This document shows positions 25,707 to 38,347 of a stretch of 64,000 nucleotides of DNA, in pieces. This DNA comes from Talpa occidentalis (taxonomy: Eukaryota; Chordata; Mammalia; Eulipotyphla; Talpidae): NCBI RefSeq assembly GCF_014898055.3, contig NW_023601433.1, positions 48,479,876 to 48,543,875 on the forward strand, read 5' to 3'. Each line of letters begins with the position of its first letter. The stretch's first letter is position 1. The notes beneath the pieces are model-generated. The model did not search any database and was not told the origin of the DNA. It saw nothing but the letters and a program-made list of their open reading frames with translations. A program made the translations under genes and the position numbers.

Positions 25707-25979
25707 TTTTCAAAAGATTTATTTATTTATGCACACAAGTGCTGGAGCGTGGGCCAGAGGTGGGGTAGGGGGCAGGGCAGTGGTGAGAGGATTCACTAGA
25801 GACATAGTGGGGAGCAGAACAAGTGGACTGACTGAAATACACTGCTGAGGGGAGCAGCAGGCGAAGCTGGAGAGTCTGCTGCGCCTTGTGTGTAGCTCCC
25901 TGGCCGGGGATCAAACTCTTGCTGCAGTGGCTGTGGATAGCTTCACAGTGCTGAGACAACCCCTTGTGCCACCAGGAAG
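25707..25979 (-). mobile_element. tRNA-derived SINE, antisense
   Basis: Reverse complement of the family, with the T-rich tail end at 25702-25720 and the head ending CCACCAGGAAGACCC. Confidence 0.92.
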
Positions 25980-26009
25980 ACCCAAAATTCAGATTTTTTT
26001 TTTTTTTGC

Positions 26010-26160
26010 TAACAATTTATTTATTGAACATTACCAAGTGACAGTTGCTGGAATTACAGCAATGAACAAGATGGACACTGCCCCTGCCTTCAGGAAGTCC
26101 ACATTCTATTGAGAGAGATGGACAAGAAACAAGCAACTACAATAAAATGTGACAATAAAT
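26010..26160 (+). repeat. L2-like 3' end remnant
   Basis: Contains TTACAGCAATGAACAAGATG and CCCTGCCTTCAGGAAG, typical of the ancient L2 end. Confidence 0.6.
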
Positions 26161-26263
26161 AGTAGCATTTAACATTTGCTGAGCACTAAACACTGTGAAA
26201 ACTTTTTATGTGGACTGTCTAGTTGAACGTTGAAAGTAATAGTGTGTTTTGTTTTGTTTTGTT

Positions 26264-26385
26264 TTTCCATGTGATTCCTTTTTTATTTTTTTATTTTTTA
26301 TATAATTCTTACATCATTTTTCATTTTTTCATAATGTATGCATTTTCATTTTGGTTATATTCCCCATACAATTCCCACCCCCCCG
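26264..26385 (-). mobile_element. Very short LINE-1 3' end, antisense
   Basis: About 120 bases matching the last part of the L1 at 22251-22900, including the GTATGGGGAATATAACC stretch on the minus strand, with the A-rich tail at 26264-26310. Confidence 0.8.
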
Positions 26386-26929
26386 CCATGGGAAAAGTGC
26401 TAGCATGTCTATGCTTACATTGAAGTAGTTGCAAAAGAGAAATGCAAATTTCGATGCTGAGAAATCACTGATATTTTGACCTCTGTCGCTAAACCAGTAC
26501 CACATTTAATACCTCATTAGTTATCTTAGAACATTTAATTCAATCTTAGAAGAGAGAACTGAGTCCAGATATTCTAAGACTGACAGAAGTCTTATAAATT
26601 TGCCTCCTTGCTTTCTTAATTTTTTATAATGTCAACAGAGAGCCATCAATATATCCTATTTAGGCTATTGAATTACAAGCCTATTAATAAAAGTTTCAGA
26701 CACTCAAGCAATAAGGACAAATTACTAAGAAAGAAGGAAAAAAATTAGTCTGTCCTTATTCTTCCTCAGAATAACATGCAAGACTCCATTCAAACAATGG
26801 AGCACAATCTACAAATTTCTAAGGGAAAGAAAATGTAACAGCATGAAAAATGTCTATCTGGAATGTTATTCAAAAACAAAGGAAGCAGAAAAATATTCTC
26901 AAAAACAAACAGAGCATCCTGGCAAGATG

Positions 26930-28440
26930 CAATAGAGTGAGGATGCTGGGCTTACCTCCACCAGACACAACTAAACTGGTGGGGGGAGGGGGGAAGGGTG
27001 GTGCCAAAAAATTCCTAAGGTAAAAATGCATGATCAGAGCACACAGAAGGAGTACTGGCCTAGTGCAAAGTGAACTTAAAGTGAACTCTGCTTAAAGTGA
27101 TAATGGGGTAGGACAACCCACAAGAGAGAGGAGTGACTGGTGTGCAGAGCCCCCCACAGCTATGGACTAAGACACAGCCATCACTGGGGCTCCTGAGACC
27201 CAGAGCAGGGACCTAGGATGGAGGGTGTGTTGTTGGAGAACTGTGGGGGCAGCACAGAGTGAGTAATACTGACTCAAGTCTGAGGCTTTTAATACAAAAT
27301 AGCTGCAGCCTGAATTGGGTCAGAGCACATGGGTTTTATATTTCGGTATACAGAGGCTACTACTCAGACCCCAGATTGAAATAGCCAAATACATGCCACC
27401 CTCCAGCCCAGGGCTAAAATCAAAACAAACAAAAAATGCTTGAGCAAATGAGTTCAAGCACCTGCCAATAATAGAGCAAACACCCCACGATGAGAATCTG
27501 TGCTAGAAAAGAGAATAACTTCCAGCCTGTGACACCACATCAACTACAATCGACAGCCAGTGCCACATCTATGCTAAAAATAGCCTCTTTTGCAAGATGA
27601 TTATAGACACAAAGACGGAGAAGCTGGCCTAGAGGAAGCATCATGGTAGATTCCCACCATACAATCCTCGAACTCACAGCAACAGCAGAAGTTCAAATAA
27701 CTGAATCTACTGGAGCACTTTGGTGCCATATGTGCCACTGTCTTACACCTACTCCTCACTAGTACTAGTCCTCAGAGTACTTCAACGGTTGCAAAAACAA
27801 GAATCTCAAAATTTATCGCTGTTAAAACCCACTACGAATTAAAAATGATGAAACAGAAAAACACATAAATTGCCAGAGCAAAAAAAAAAACCCTGAAGGA
27901 GCTCCAACTCAGTGGAGCTGCAGAACATGACAGTTCCGGCAACACTGATGAAACTGGAAAGAAAAAAAAAACCAAAAGAACAAAAACAGAACAACAAATA
28001 CAAGGAAACTATGAGGCAACTACAATTAGAAATAGCGCTAGGAAATACCATAGTTAAGATAAAATTGAGGGCCTCAACAGCAGACAAACAGAAACAATGG
28101 AAGAATTAATGAACTCAAAAACACAATGTTGGGACACATGAATAGAATAATGTAGCAAGAAAAGGAATTTAAAAGGTGAAAATAATATAGAAGCCCTCTG
28201 GGACAATTTGAAGAGAAATAACATCCATATCATGGAGGCACAGAGGGAGAAGAGAAAGAGAAAGGCCTAGAAAATTCACTAAAGACATAATTATTGAAAG
28301 CCATCTCAAGCTGGGAAACAAACAGATGTTGTGATCCAAGAGGCCCCAAAATTCCCAAACAAAATAACACCAAATAGGCTCATGAATCTTTAGATCTTCC
28401 ATTAAGCTAGTTTTATTATAGCTTTGTATTCTTTTTAGTT
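26930..28440 (+). mobile_element. Old LINE-1 5' region: 5' UTR and ORF1 start, sense, decayed
   Basis: The opening (GGCAAGATGCAATAGAGTGA, then CTTACCTCCACCAGACA) resembles an L1 5' UTR start. Near 28190-28300 a broken frame reads as L1 ORF1 protein (a leucine-tryptophan-aspartate-asparagine block followed by a KRNNIHIM-like stretch and charged residues). Stops and frameshifts interrupt it. 5' ends of L1 are rarely retained, so it may be a longer insertion whose 3' part is lost. Confidence 0.65.
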
Positions 28441-28723
28441 GTGTTTGGGGAGACACTGATCCAAACCTCTCTATTCTGCCATATTGTGAGTAGATTTCCT
28501 AGAGAATCATTTTCGAAAGTTTAGCATTTCCTTCATTTTCCTTTAGTTTTTCCTGTCATTGTAAATAAAATTAAATTCAACAATTCCCATTAAAATTCTG
28601 TCTATAACACGATCCTATTTACATACCCATCCATATATCAATCTACATTATAGCTTTATAGCACTAACCCTAAACATATTATTTTTTTAACCTGCACTTT
28701 TCTGCATTTTAAAACTTTATAAT

Positions 28724-28990
28724 AGGGCCTCCTCTGGTGGCGCAGCGGTTGAGCGCTGGGCTGTGAAGCTGTCTGCAGCCTCTGCAGCGCCAGTTCCATC
28801 CCGGCTGCCAGGCAAGGGTCCCACATGGCGCGCAGACCTCTCCTGCCGCCCGCTGTTCCCCAAGCAGTGTACTTCGGTCCCTCTGCCTGCTATGCTCCCC
28901 GCTCTGGCTCTGGTGAATTCTCTCACCCTCCCACGCTTCTGACTGTACCCAGTGCTTGTATCAATCAATCAATCAATCTTTAAAAAAATA
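28724..28990 (+). mobile_element. tRNA-derived SINE, sense, GC-rich copy
   Basis: Starts GGGCCTCCTCTGGTGGCGCA and keeps more CpG sites than other copies. The tail is (AATC)n then TTTAAAAAAA. A short flank TATAATA is found on both sides. Confidence 0.92.
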
Positions 28991-29124
28991 TAATAATAAA
29001 AGACAGAAACTGGTATTTGATTGATTTTTTAAAAATGATGTGTCATAGAATTGTATTGATTATTAACATGTACTTGTTTTAATGTCTATCTTTCCTTTTA
29101 CCCTCATTTCAAGCAGGATGCCAT

Positions 29125-29731
29125 TGCAACAGGGTGTGTTTCCAGGAAAAGGTGCGGTTCCAACTTCCCTGCCCCACCCAAGGGAGGGTGGAGCTGAGCA
29201 GGGAGGAGAAGAAGCTGAAGAGGGGACTGGAAAAGGAAGGAAGCAGGGTGGAGAGCCAGAAGGAGACATGGAGGAAGCACATGGAGCAGAGAGACACGTG
29301 AAGAAACTGCGCTTGCTTCTTGCTCCTCGACTGGTTGGAACAGATGTGGGTGAGAGACCCGTGGAGAGGATAACAATGGCAGCTTTTATCTTCATTTTGA
29401 TTTTGCTCTTTTCTTCCCAGACTTCTCTCACTGTCTCTGACCCTTTTCTATGGGTCCCCACTGGAAGGTGCTTTAGACTTGTGGCAGGATTTCAGGCTTT
29501 GCTTTGGGCCAGTCCTGTTTGGGTGGACTTTTACCCACAAGGGGATGGGAAACTTTGGTTGCTAGATTTGGAAACTATATTCTCTGTCTTTTCTGTATTG
29601 CACACTAATTGTATTAAAGTTCATTTTCATTAAAAGTCTGTATGCTTTGTCTTGATGCTTCGGATGGCAGAACCTATTTAGAGCGGGCAGATTTGGGGGC
29701 TCTGGGGTGCCCCTTTCCCTGCCCTGTAACA
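29125..29731 (+). mobile_element. Solo LTR of an endogenous retrovirus (copy A), sense
   Basis: A 607-bp element starting TGCAACAGGG and ending CCCTGTAACA. The flanking tetramers are CCAT at 29121-29124 and CCAC at 29732-29735, a decayed 4-bp duplication as in gammaretrovirus-like (class I) elements. It has ATTAAA and related polyadenylation-like motifs near 29613-29632. No retroviral internal region adjoins it. An open frame in the sense direction is shared with copies B and C. Confidence 0.85.
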
Positions 29732-30159
29732 CCACCTTTGTGAGCCTTTGTGTCCAGCATTTTTGTTAGATGACAAGCAACTGAAATGAACCTTGTAAAA
29801 ATTTACAGTGAGTAAATAACTTGAGGAAAAAGATTTGGGTGGCAAAGAATGATGGACTTGGAATTTGGAAATGTAAAAAAAATCTCTGGTTCCGTAGCAA
29901 CATTTAAGAGGGGAGGTGAGATCCTAACAGCCTAAAATTTCTCACTTCCTGAGGGTGGGAGCAAAAGTGAATTTTAAACCAAAATTCAAATGAATATTTA
30001 TTATGTTCTTGTTGCTGAATGTGCTCTTGCAGCCCAGTGGCACATAAATCAGGAAACCAAAACCAAATTACCTACATATTCATTTCTGAAACAGGTCCCA
30101 GTAGGAATTTTTATTTTTTTCCAAACCAATGAGTTGTCCATACACAGGGTTCACTGGGT

Positions 30160-30240
30160 AAGTCATTATTAGAACAGTGTGACACATAGTAGGTGCTCAG
30201 TTAGTTGATAAATAAATGGAAAATTTTATAAATAAGCTAG
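30160..30240. repeat. MIR/L2-type tail remnant
   Basis: CACATAGTAGGTGCTCAGTT followed by an A/T-rich end is typical of these ancient elements. Confidence 0.5.
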
Positions 30241-30539
30241 TAAATAATTGGAAAAATTGTAATTCATAGGTACAATGGAGTGGGGTCTAGATGGCTATAT
30301 TTGGCAAGTAAGATATTTGATTTGTAGGAAATATATATATTTAGCCATTCAGACAACCTAAATATATCTTTCATATGTGCTTGGTTTTCAATCAGCTGTT
30401 CCTGTCTCATAGCTCCCAAAATCCTTAGAATTTTCGAAAAGTGGGAAGTTATCAAGGTGTCTTTTGTTATGTTAATGAGACGACTTTAGATCATACCTAA
30501 GGATGGGGTTTGCTTGACCAGTGAAGAGCTCTTGTGATT

Positions 30540-31725
30540 AGAGAGCTAGAACTTCCTAACCCACCCCCAACCTCTAGGGAGGGGAGAGGGATTAGAGGTT
30601 GAATTCCACTGCCACTGGCAAATGATTTAATTAGTTGTTTCTTTGTAATGAAGCCTCCATAAAGAGCCAAATGGGGTCCTTGTGAGAATTTCCAGGTTGG
30701 TAAACTTGTCAAGATTTGGGCAAAATGGCTTGCCTAGAGAGGACAAGGAAGCTACACACCTTTTCCCTCATTCACTGCCCTATGGTTCTCTTCATCTGAC
30801 AGGTGATTCGTATCCTTCAATATCCTTTGTAATTAAATTGGTGATCTCATGAGTGAATGGGTTTCCCAAGTATTGTGTGCTGTTCTAGCAAATTAATCAA
30901 ACTTGAGGTGGATGTCCTGGGAACCTCTGATTTATAGCCAAACAGTAAGAAGCACGGACAATAATTTGGGCTTGTGATGAGCACCTGAATTCTGAGGAGG
31001 GGGCTGTGTAATCCTCCAATCTGTAACTAGTTGGTCAGGAGCCCAGGTGGCAGCTTGATTCTGCAGATGGTGTCTGAAGTGGAGACTGAGCCATTAAGCT
31101 GTGGCATCTGATCCTATTATAAAAACCAAGCAGGAGTGTTCACTTGGACACAGAAAGCCAGACTGAATCAAGAGAATTTTCTTGAAGGAGTTTTGAGATG
31201 GGCCATCTAAGGAGTCAAAGGGATAGGTACCCCAAAATGACTGGCTCCCCACATGACAGGAATGCTGTGATTCTTATAGGGAGGGGAGTACAAAGTGAGG
31301 GAGATTTGAAACTTAGCATTTCCAGCCCAAGGAGTTTCTGGAAAGCCTAGACAACAAGAGTCGGGATGTTTGACTTTCCTAACAGGCTGTTTTCTCAGCA
31401 ATCAACAGGAGTTTACTTCTGATGCCCCATCAACCTCAGGCAGACAGAGAATTTTATTAGGGGTGTAAACCAATCAACTTTCCAGGTTCCCAGGAATGCA
31501 GGTGCAACAGCTAATAATGAGAAGTGGTAGAGGGAGGGCAATTCAGTGAGTTAACAGTTAATCCTAAAGAGGAAATGCGCAAAAACGGTGGTTAGTTTAA
31601 TTCTATTTATTCCTAAATTTTTAGTCTAAGGGAGTTTTTGGTTGTGGTTGCAAAATAGAGGGGAATCTAGTTCAATTGTCTCTCACTAGATGGTGTCAGA
31701 ATTGAGTTGTCAGTGGGGGGAGCCA
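30540..31725 (+). mobile_element. Old LTR, interrupted by about 560 bp
   Basis: Motifs in order match a mammalian LTR that I recall but cannot name with certainty: TAATGAAGCCTCCATAAA, TCTAGCAAATTAATCAAAC, GGGAACCTCTGATTTATAGC, GCATCTGATCCTAT, then AGATGGTGTCAGAATTGAG at 31687-31705. The last motif should follow the previous one closely. The segment 31117-31677 splits them and is unidentified. Confidence 0.55.
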
Positions 31726-31954
31726 AACTGACACACTCACAATGAAACTGAGTGCAGAAGCCCAATGACATAGGCCCCACACAAATCAAGGAGCAGCATT
31801 CTCTACCTAACCCTCTTAAAAGCAAAATTTGTTTCTCTTGCACAAACCTCTGTTTCCAGCATTTGATTGGGGAAAGGTGTACATCAGGAATTGGGGAAAG
31901 GAATTTAAATACTAACAAGCTCATGACTTGACTTGGTAATTGTTAACCTATGAG

Positions 31955-32110
31955 TTACATGTCATTATCATCATCATCATTACCATCTCCACTTACAATG
32001 TATGGAAGTAAAAGCCAAGGAGGTTAAGGAATATGACAAAGATGACTCAGAGAGCATGTAGAGGCAGGATTCAGAAATGAGCTCTCTGACTCAAAGGTCA
32101 TATGGTATAC
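31955..32110 (-). repeat. MIR remnant, antisense
   Basis: An ATCATCATCATC run, then AAGCCAAGGAGGTTAAGGAA and GCAGGATTCAGAAATGAGC, as in the reverse complement of MIR. Confidence 0.55.
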
Positions 32111-33545
32111 CTCTTGTAACTAGAAACCCCTTAGGCCCTCTTTTGCTGACCTTCCAGGACCCAGACTAAAAACTCCTTCCATATTTTGTTGCCCAGAAAT
32201 TCAACTTTCTTAGTCTTCTACTCGCTTAGCCCCATGGGTGTGTCTAGATCAAGGCAAGATTTCATAACTCTGGTCCTTCATCAGGCTCTCCCTGTTGCTT
32301 TCTTTTCATTGTTTTACCAAATTTCTACTCTCCCTAGGTTGGATGAGCATTTTCCCAAGATTTCCAGACCTCTGCTCTACAGCCAGGGTCAGTAAGAATG
32401 ACCCCCCCAAAAAAGAGTGAAGATCCCTTGGTGTGCCGTTGCTCACAACTCCAATCAGACTATAACCCATTTTAATCTGAATATAAACAATTTGGTTAAA
32501 ATTGAGTCACAGTCACATCATCAATAAAGTGTGCCATCCCTTATAGTTATAAAAGGAATTGACCTATACCAAAACCTTTACCACCTGGAAAGAAATCAAT
32601 GCATTAACCTTGAAATAAGAAAAAAATTAAATTCTAGTACTATCTATGACAGTCACTTTTCAATTACTTTAGGGACTTATATTTTATTTACTTTTCAAAC
32701 ACATTCCTCATGTGGGTTCTTTTGACAGAGAAAGCTCAAAGGTAGTAACCACCTGAGACCAAGTTTATCCAGATTCATAGTGGCTAAGGCAGGAATGAAG
32801 CACAACTCCTTCAGGAGAAACCTGACTGCTGAAATCCATTACCATTTGTTGTAACCACCTTTTCACCAAACCCTGTCTTAAGGAGTGATCCTTCCTACTT
32901 CGCACAGCTTCTGGAGGAATCATAAATGAGACACAGATGTGAATAGAAGACAAGATTTCAGAAGGGACTAGGGGAAAAACTAGGGGGTCTTGTTCATGAA
33001 GTAATTGTATAAGTTCCTGGGATTTTAGATGTTCACATTTTGTTAGCTAGCTCTTAGAGAAATTTTATCAAACTATGACAGAGTGGGATTGAAATTTTTC
33101 ATTTTCTGTAGAGGAACAATGATTTGTATTTATTAGGTGCCAAGTTCTAACATGTAAAGATAAAGCACATCCCCAAGGTCACTTTAAAGAAGACTCAGGA
33201 GTTAATTGTTTCTTCAGACAATGGGGAGGGGATTTCTCTAAATGAAGCCACAGCACATTTTCACTTCTGTACAAAGATTCCCAGAAAACCAACTGGTTAC
33301 CATCTCCCTTCAAAAAAAACAAAGAATGGGGAAAATGTTTCAGGGAACTCAGTCACTGACATTAGAGAACTGTTTAAAGAAACCGAAGAAGAGAAAAAAA
33401 TTCTTCAACCAAAGTCTCCTATTGAAGATGCTTCTATTAAAAAAAAAAAAAAAAGACTCAGTGGACTAATGTTTTTGGGAAATACTCTATACAATATAAT
33501 ATCTCCTGAAGAACTAGCTGCTCTGATATGCTAATGTACGCTTTA
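32111..33545. other. Intergenic DNA, no feature recognised
   Basis: No gene. An A-run lies at 33439-33454. Frames are short. Confidence 0.55.
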
Positions 33546-33547
33546 TT

Positions 33548-33655
33548 CTTTTTTTTTTTTCTTTATTAGGGTAACACTGGTTGACAGCACTGTACACTGT
33601 ACATAATCTAGGGGAATAGGTTCATACCTCCTTAGGTGTATGTCACCACACAACC
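33548..33655 (-). mobile_element. Short LINE-1 3' end, antisense
   Basis: A poly(T) stretch followed by GGGTAACACTGGTTGACAGC and GTACATAATCTAGGGGAATA. A similar segment is at 40138-40245, so this is a repeat end with a poly(A) tail on the minus strand. Confidence 0.6.
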
Positions 33656-33729
33656 CCTATGAGCATGTGACCAAGGAGTACCAGGGACCTTAAACTATTA
33701 AGGGGTGCATGCTCTGAAAGAGATTCAGT

Positions 33730-34330
33730 GCATAAAGGCGAAGAAAGCAGACTCTCTGTGAAAGATCGGTAATAGATTAATGTGCATAGAGAATAAAGGA
33801 TATTCCTAATAATAGTTTCCTGACAACCCCCCCCCCAAATTACCCTTTACTTTAAGGGCAAATGCCTAGCCAAATGGGGTTGGCCTGATATGGGGCCACT
33901 GAGGCCAAAAAGTTTGCCCCAAGTCTGAAGTTCCTCGGGCCAGGAAATATAAGAATTGATCGGGCAGATCCCAGTGAGCTGGGACAGAAGGAGAGAAGCA
34001 GAATTCAAAATGTAACAAATAATCCACCATGAAATCAGGACAAGGCTGTCATTGTCTCTACCAAGGACCAGGAGTAGCTTCTCCCAACCCCAGTCTCTCA
34101 CCCCTCTGTCTCTTCCAACTACCCCCCCCTAGTGTTTCTCTTCCATGTGTCTTCTTTAAGCCCCTAGGTTCAAGTCCAAGCCAGCAAGGCAAGAAAGAAA
34201 ACACACAGCTTATGTGTGTTCAGTTACAAGCCAAGCATGGCTGTTTAACTCTATCCCTTGTTCCAAGTGACCCCCCACCTCATTCAGGAAGTGATATCCA
34301 TGGCAACTGAGTGTTGCGGTCCTCAACACC
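33730..34330 (-). mobile_element. Possible diverged LTR related to copies A-C
   Basis: The stretch near 33840-33960 has the same motif order as the end of the neighbouring LTR (CCAAATGGGGTTGGCC, then GGCC, then AAGTCTGAAGTTCC). Edges are not clear and no flanking duplication was found. Confidence 0.35.
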
Positions 34331-34455
34331 TGAGGTCTCTTCAAGATAGAGATGAAGGTATACCTTCATCCATAAAAGATGTCAGGGGATGGAGTTCATT
34401 CAGGATGTGATACACAGATTAAATTTTGCTCCTTACTCCAACAATCCCATCAAAG

Positions 34456-35041
34456 TGTTATAGGACAGGGAGAGGGGCAGCCCAAACCCCGCAAACCTGC
34501 CTATTCTACATGGGTTCTGCCATCCGCCGCATCAACACAAAACATAGGAGACTTTAATGGGAAGGAACTTCAATAAAACTAGGAAACAATACAGGTAAGG
34601 CAAAGAGTCTAGTTTCTAAATGAAGCATCCAAAGTTACCCGTCCCCTCGTGGGTAAAAGTCCATCCAAATGGGATTGGCCCAGAACAAGGCCCCAAAGCC
34701 TGCTATAAGTCTAAAGCATCTTCCAGTGGGGACCCACAGAAAAGGGTCACAAACAACTGGACAAGCCCGGAAGGAAAAGAGCAAAATCAACATCAAGATA
34801 AAAGCTGCCATTGTCACCTCCCCACGGGTCTCACCCACATCTGTGTCACCCAGTCCATGACCAAAAGACAAGCGCAGTTTCTTCACGTGTCTCTAGGATC
34901 CATGCACCATCTCCAGGTCTCCTTGCTCCATCCTGCTTCCTTCCTCAGTCTCTTCTGCAGCTTCTTCTCTCCCTGCTCAGCTCCACCCTCCCTTGGGTGG
35001 GGCAGGGAACCTCCCCCTTTCCTGGGGACCACCCTGTTGCA
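34456..35041 (-). mobile_element. LTR copy B, antisense, with a polypurine-like tract
   Basis: A 586-bp relative of copy A in the opposite orientation. It starts TGCAACAGGG and ends TATAACA on the minus strand. The flanking tetramers differ (AAAG and ATCC), so it is not a simple solo LTR. Immediately upstream on the minus strand is AAAAGGGGGGAT, which looks like a retroviral polypurine tract and would make this a 3' LTR. Sequence beyond that is LINE-1. Confidence 0.8.
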
Positions 35042-35052
35042 ATCCCCCCTTT

Positions 35053-35475
35053 TAATTTTTATTCTACCATATATAACCTGAGCCCTTGGGCCTCCTCCCC
35101 CTTTTCTTCAATCCACATTCTCCTTCACCTGCTAGCAGCCTTAATTCTAGAGTCATATTTCTAAGGTTTGTTTTGGTTATGTTTTTCAGTTCTGTTGTTG
35201 TTCTCTTTATTCCAGTGAGAGAAATCAGCCTGTATTTGCCTTTCTCCTGTCTCATGTCACTTAGTATAACACCCTCCATTTCCATCCTTGTTAACATAAA
35301 TGTCAAGAGCTCATCTTTTTTTATAGCTGAGTAGATTTCCATTGTGTATATATACCTCATCTTCTTAATCCACTGCTCTATTGGTGTGCATTTAGATTGT
35401 ATACATAACTTGGCTGTTATAAATAGTGCTATTGCAAACTTTAATCTGTCGCTTAGAATTCCCCACACTTATTTA
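35053..35475 (-). mobile_element. 5'-truncated LINE-1, antisense
   Basis: The minus strand encodes the ORF2 C-terminus (WIKKMRYIYTMEIYSAIKKD block) and runs through a long frame to a terminator near 35064. Its A-rich end (AATAAAAATTAAAA) merges with the polypurine-like tract of LTR copy B. It differs in its 3' UTR from the L1 at 22251. Confidence 0.8.
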
Positions 35476-38340
35476 CCAATGGAAAAAAATGTTTGCATCT
35501 AATACTTTGATGTAGGCATGCTTAGATAGTAATAAAGAAATATATAAGTTGCATAAATAAATGACAGGAACATCCAGACATTTTCATGATTGGAAGTATT
35601 CTCCCCAGATGTGACATTAAGTTTCTTTGTCCTGGTTGAGCAAACAAAGGGCCAGAAAAATCTAGACAATTATTGATAATGGGGGCACAGGTGTACAGGA
35701 TTCTTAGGCAAAAACTCTTGACCAGAATTTACAGCTTGTTTCCTATTCTGTTCTTTCAACAAATTTTTATGCTAATGAGCCTGGCATTATCGCTCATCAT
35801 CATCTCCTTGCTTAATCACCCTTGATTGCCTGTGTTGTTCGTTTATAACCTTAGGTTAAAGAATGCAGACAACCCTTTCCTTTTCTCTGGCTGTGAGAAT
35901 ATATCATAACTGAACCATTTTTGCCTCTCCGGTCACCCTCATATTCTTCAGTGTGTGTTCTCTGTACATTAATATCCTAAATATTGATAGCAAACCTCTC
36001 TCTTATATTTCTTTGTGCTCCATTATTGCTGCATTCAGGGTGATTGTTTCTGTTTTTTAGACAGTTTCATAAGGACTGAGTCAACCTGTTCTATATTTAA
36101 CCTTTCTGTCCAATTATAGTTGGAGAATGTTTGGGAGAGTGTTGTGACATGAGCTGTGAAGTCATTCTCTACCCTCGTTGTATGTGCCATCATAGCCAGT
36201 AGGGGTCAGAAGGGTATTTCTCTCTGGGGTCAAGCAGTTATTGAGAAAGGCAAGCCCTGGAGTTAGTGTCTTAAGTTGACCATTTCTCTTTGAACTTTGT
36301 CTCCTAAATTTAGCCTCGGGGAGAAATAGAACCAACCTGGCAGCTTCTGTGTTTGGTGTGGAATGTTGTCTCTAGAACGCTTATGGTAGGTAAATTTCCA
36401 AGAGCAGCAGTCTCCACAAGGACCATGGAATGGAAGAAAGTGTCTTTACCAAACACTAAGAGACCTGAATACAATCCCTGGTCTCTAGTTCAGTCTCCTG
36501 GGCAAATAACTGAACTCAGCAGCTGCACTTAATGTGGGAACATTAAGTGATAAGTAAGCAGGCAACATCTTTGAGAATATACCATATTTTGATAATACAA
36601 AAGAAAAATGTGTTACACTGTAAAATGAAAACCACCTGCTTGAAGGGCAAGCAAATCTTTCCACTTTAATCAAAACATTGTCTTCCAGACTGGAATCCAT
36701 AATCCACCCAACCCTCCAGTAGAAAAACCACCATTGTCTTTTGTATGTTTGTATTGGGAGAGACTAACAAATGTGTTTGTTTGTTTGTTTGTTTTTTTCA
36801 GTTTTTCTTTTTCTACTTCAATCTTTATTCAAACCATTCCTTTTATATATCATGCCTTAATGATATATCACGATATATTTTATATATCATGCTATTTCCA
36901 TATATTCAGAACCTCTCTTACTCTGAGGTCAATTGTTAGCACCTCCAAAAAGCTTTTGGGTTTTTTTTCCCCTTTTCAACTATATTTTATTTTTTTATTC
37001 TTTTTTTTTTTTTTTACATTTTTAAGACAGTATTTGCTTCCCCCACCCCCTCAGATTGTGTCCCCATGGAATTTCCTTCCCCAAGGCACAACAAAAGAAA
37101 AAGATTGAACAGATGTTCTGTGGACTAACTCCCAAGTCCTAATTATTTATGTATTAGGCATTTGGGAAGTCTCTCTCTGCCTCTCCCACCTTCTCCCCAA
37201 CCCCCAACATAAAGGAGACAAGGAAGATTCAGTCCTCCAGAAGATAACTATCTGATTCTTGACAACAGTAAAGTACCTTGCTATTAGAGACTTTAGGTTA
37301 CATATTATCATGTAAGTGTTCTGTTGAATCTTCTCCAGTGGTTGCTGATAAAGAAAGCAGATCTTCGTGTTTAGTAGAGAGAGTAGGAGGGCGCTATGCT
37401 ATTTCTTATCACCTGAGTTCTGGGAATTGAAGGTTTCTGTGGCAGTAGTGATATCACATCACAACTACAGAAACCAGAATTGGAGAACTAACCTCTCAGC
37501 AATCTGTTTGTTTGTACCTGACCCATCCTTCAAAGGTTATATATTATTTAGCATGCCTTTTGTTTAAAAACAAAAACAGAAAAAACAAGTCCAAAATGGA
37601 GACTTCTTGCCAGATCCCCACCCAGATTTACCCTCATTGCAGTTTCAACCTCTCCCCAAAGTGTAATCTAAAGCAATCAAGCAGAAGTTTTCTAATCAGT
37701 ACCAGTGAGGAAATCTGCATTTTAAGACCCCCACTGCTTTACTTGAAGAAAATGGTTTTACAACAGATAATCTTTTTTTTTTGGCTAGTAATCTTATCCT
37801 ACCCTCTTCCTGTCTATAAATACTTCTATTTTGTGTAATCCCTCCATAGTATCTAGATGAGATGTTGCCCAACTCGTCATTTATTTAATAAAGCCAATTA
37901 AATCTCTGGATTTTGTTCTTAACACTCCAAAAGTCCATATTCTTTTGTTTTAACCATGCTCTTGCTACTTCTTCCTCAATTTTCTTGAAAGTTCCTACTC
38001 ATTCTTGTGAATGAAACTCAAATTTCCCCTTTGATATAAGCCTTCCTCACCCCCGCATATGAAAGGGTCCCCATCTAGGTCTCCATTATCGTGTTGTCAA
38101 TTATTCTTGCCCTCCATCAATAGTGCCTTGCAATGACTGTTTATAGCAGCACTATATTAACCTTATAACTATTTTTCTACTTTTTGCATGTGTCATCCCA
38201 CAGAAAATAAAGTAAAGCTCATCCCAGGAAATTCAATAAGAGGAACTCAGTGGCAATAAACTGGTTACAAATGTGTGGGGAGAGCTGACATATCCAAGAA
38301 GAGGCAATGAAGCAGTCCAGATTTTTGTTACACTAAGAAG
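35476..38340. other. Intergenic DNA, mostly unassigned
   Basis: No gene. A (TTTG)n run at about 36771-36795 and a T-rich tract at 36985-37016 are the only clear features. Confidence 0.55.
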
Positions 38341-38347
38341 CTGCTAG

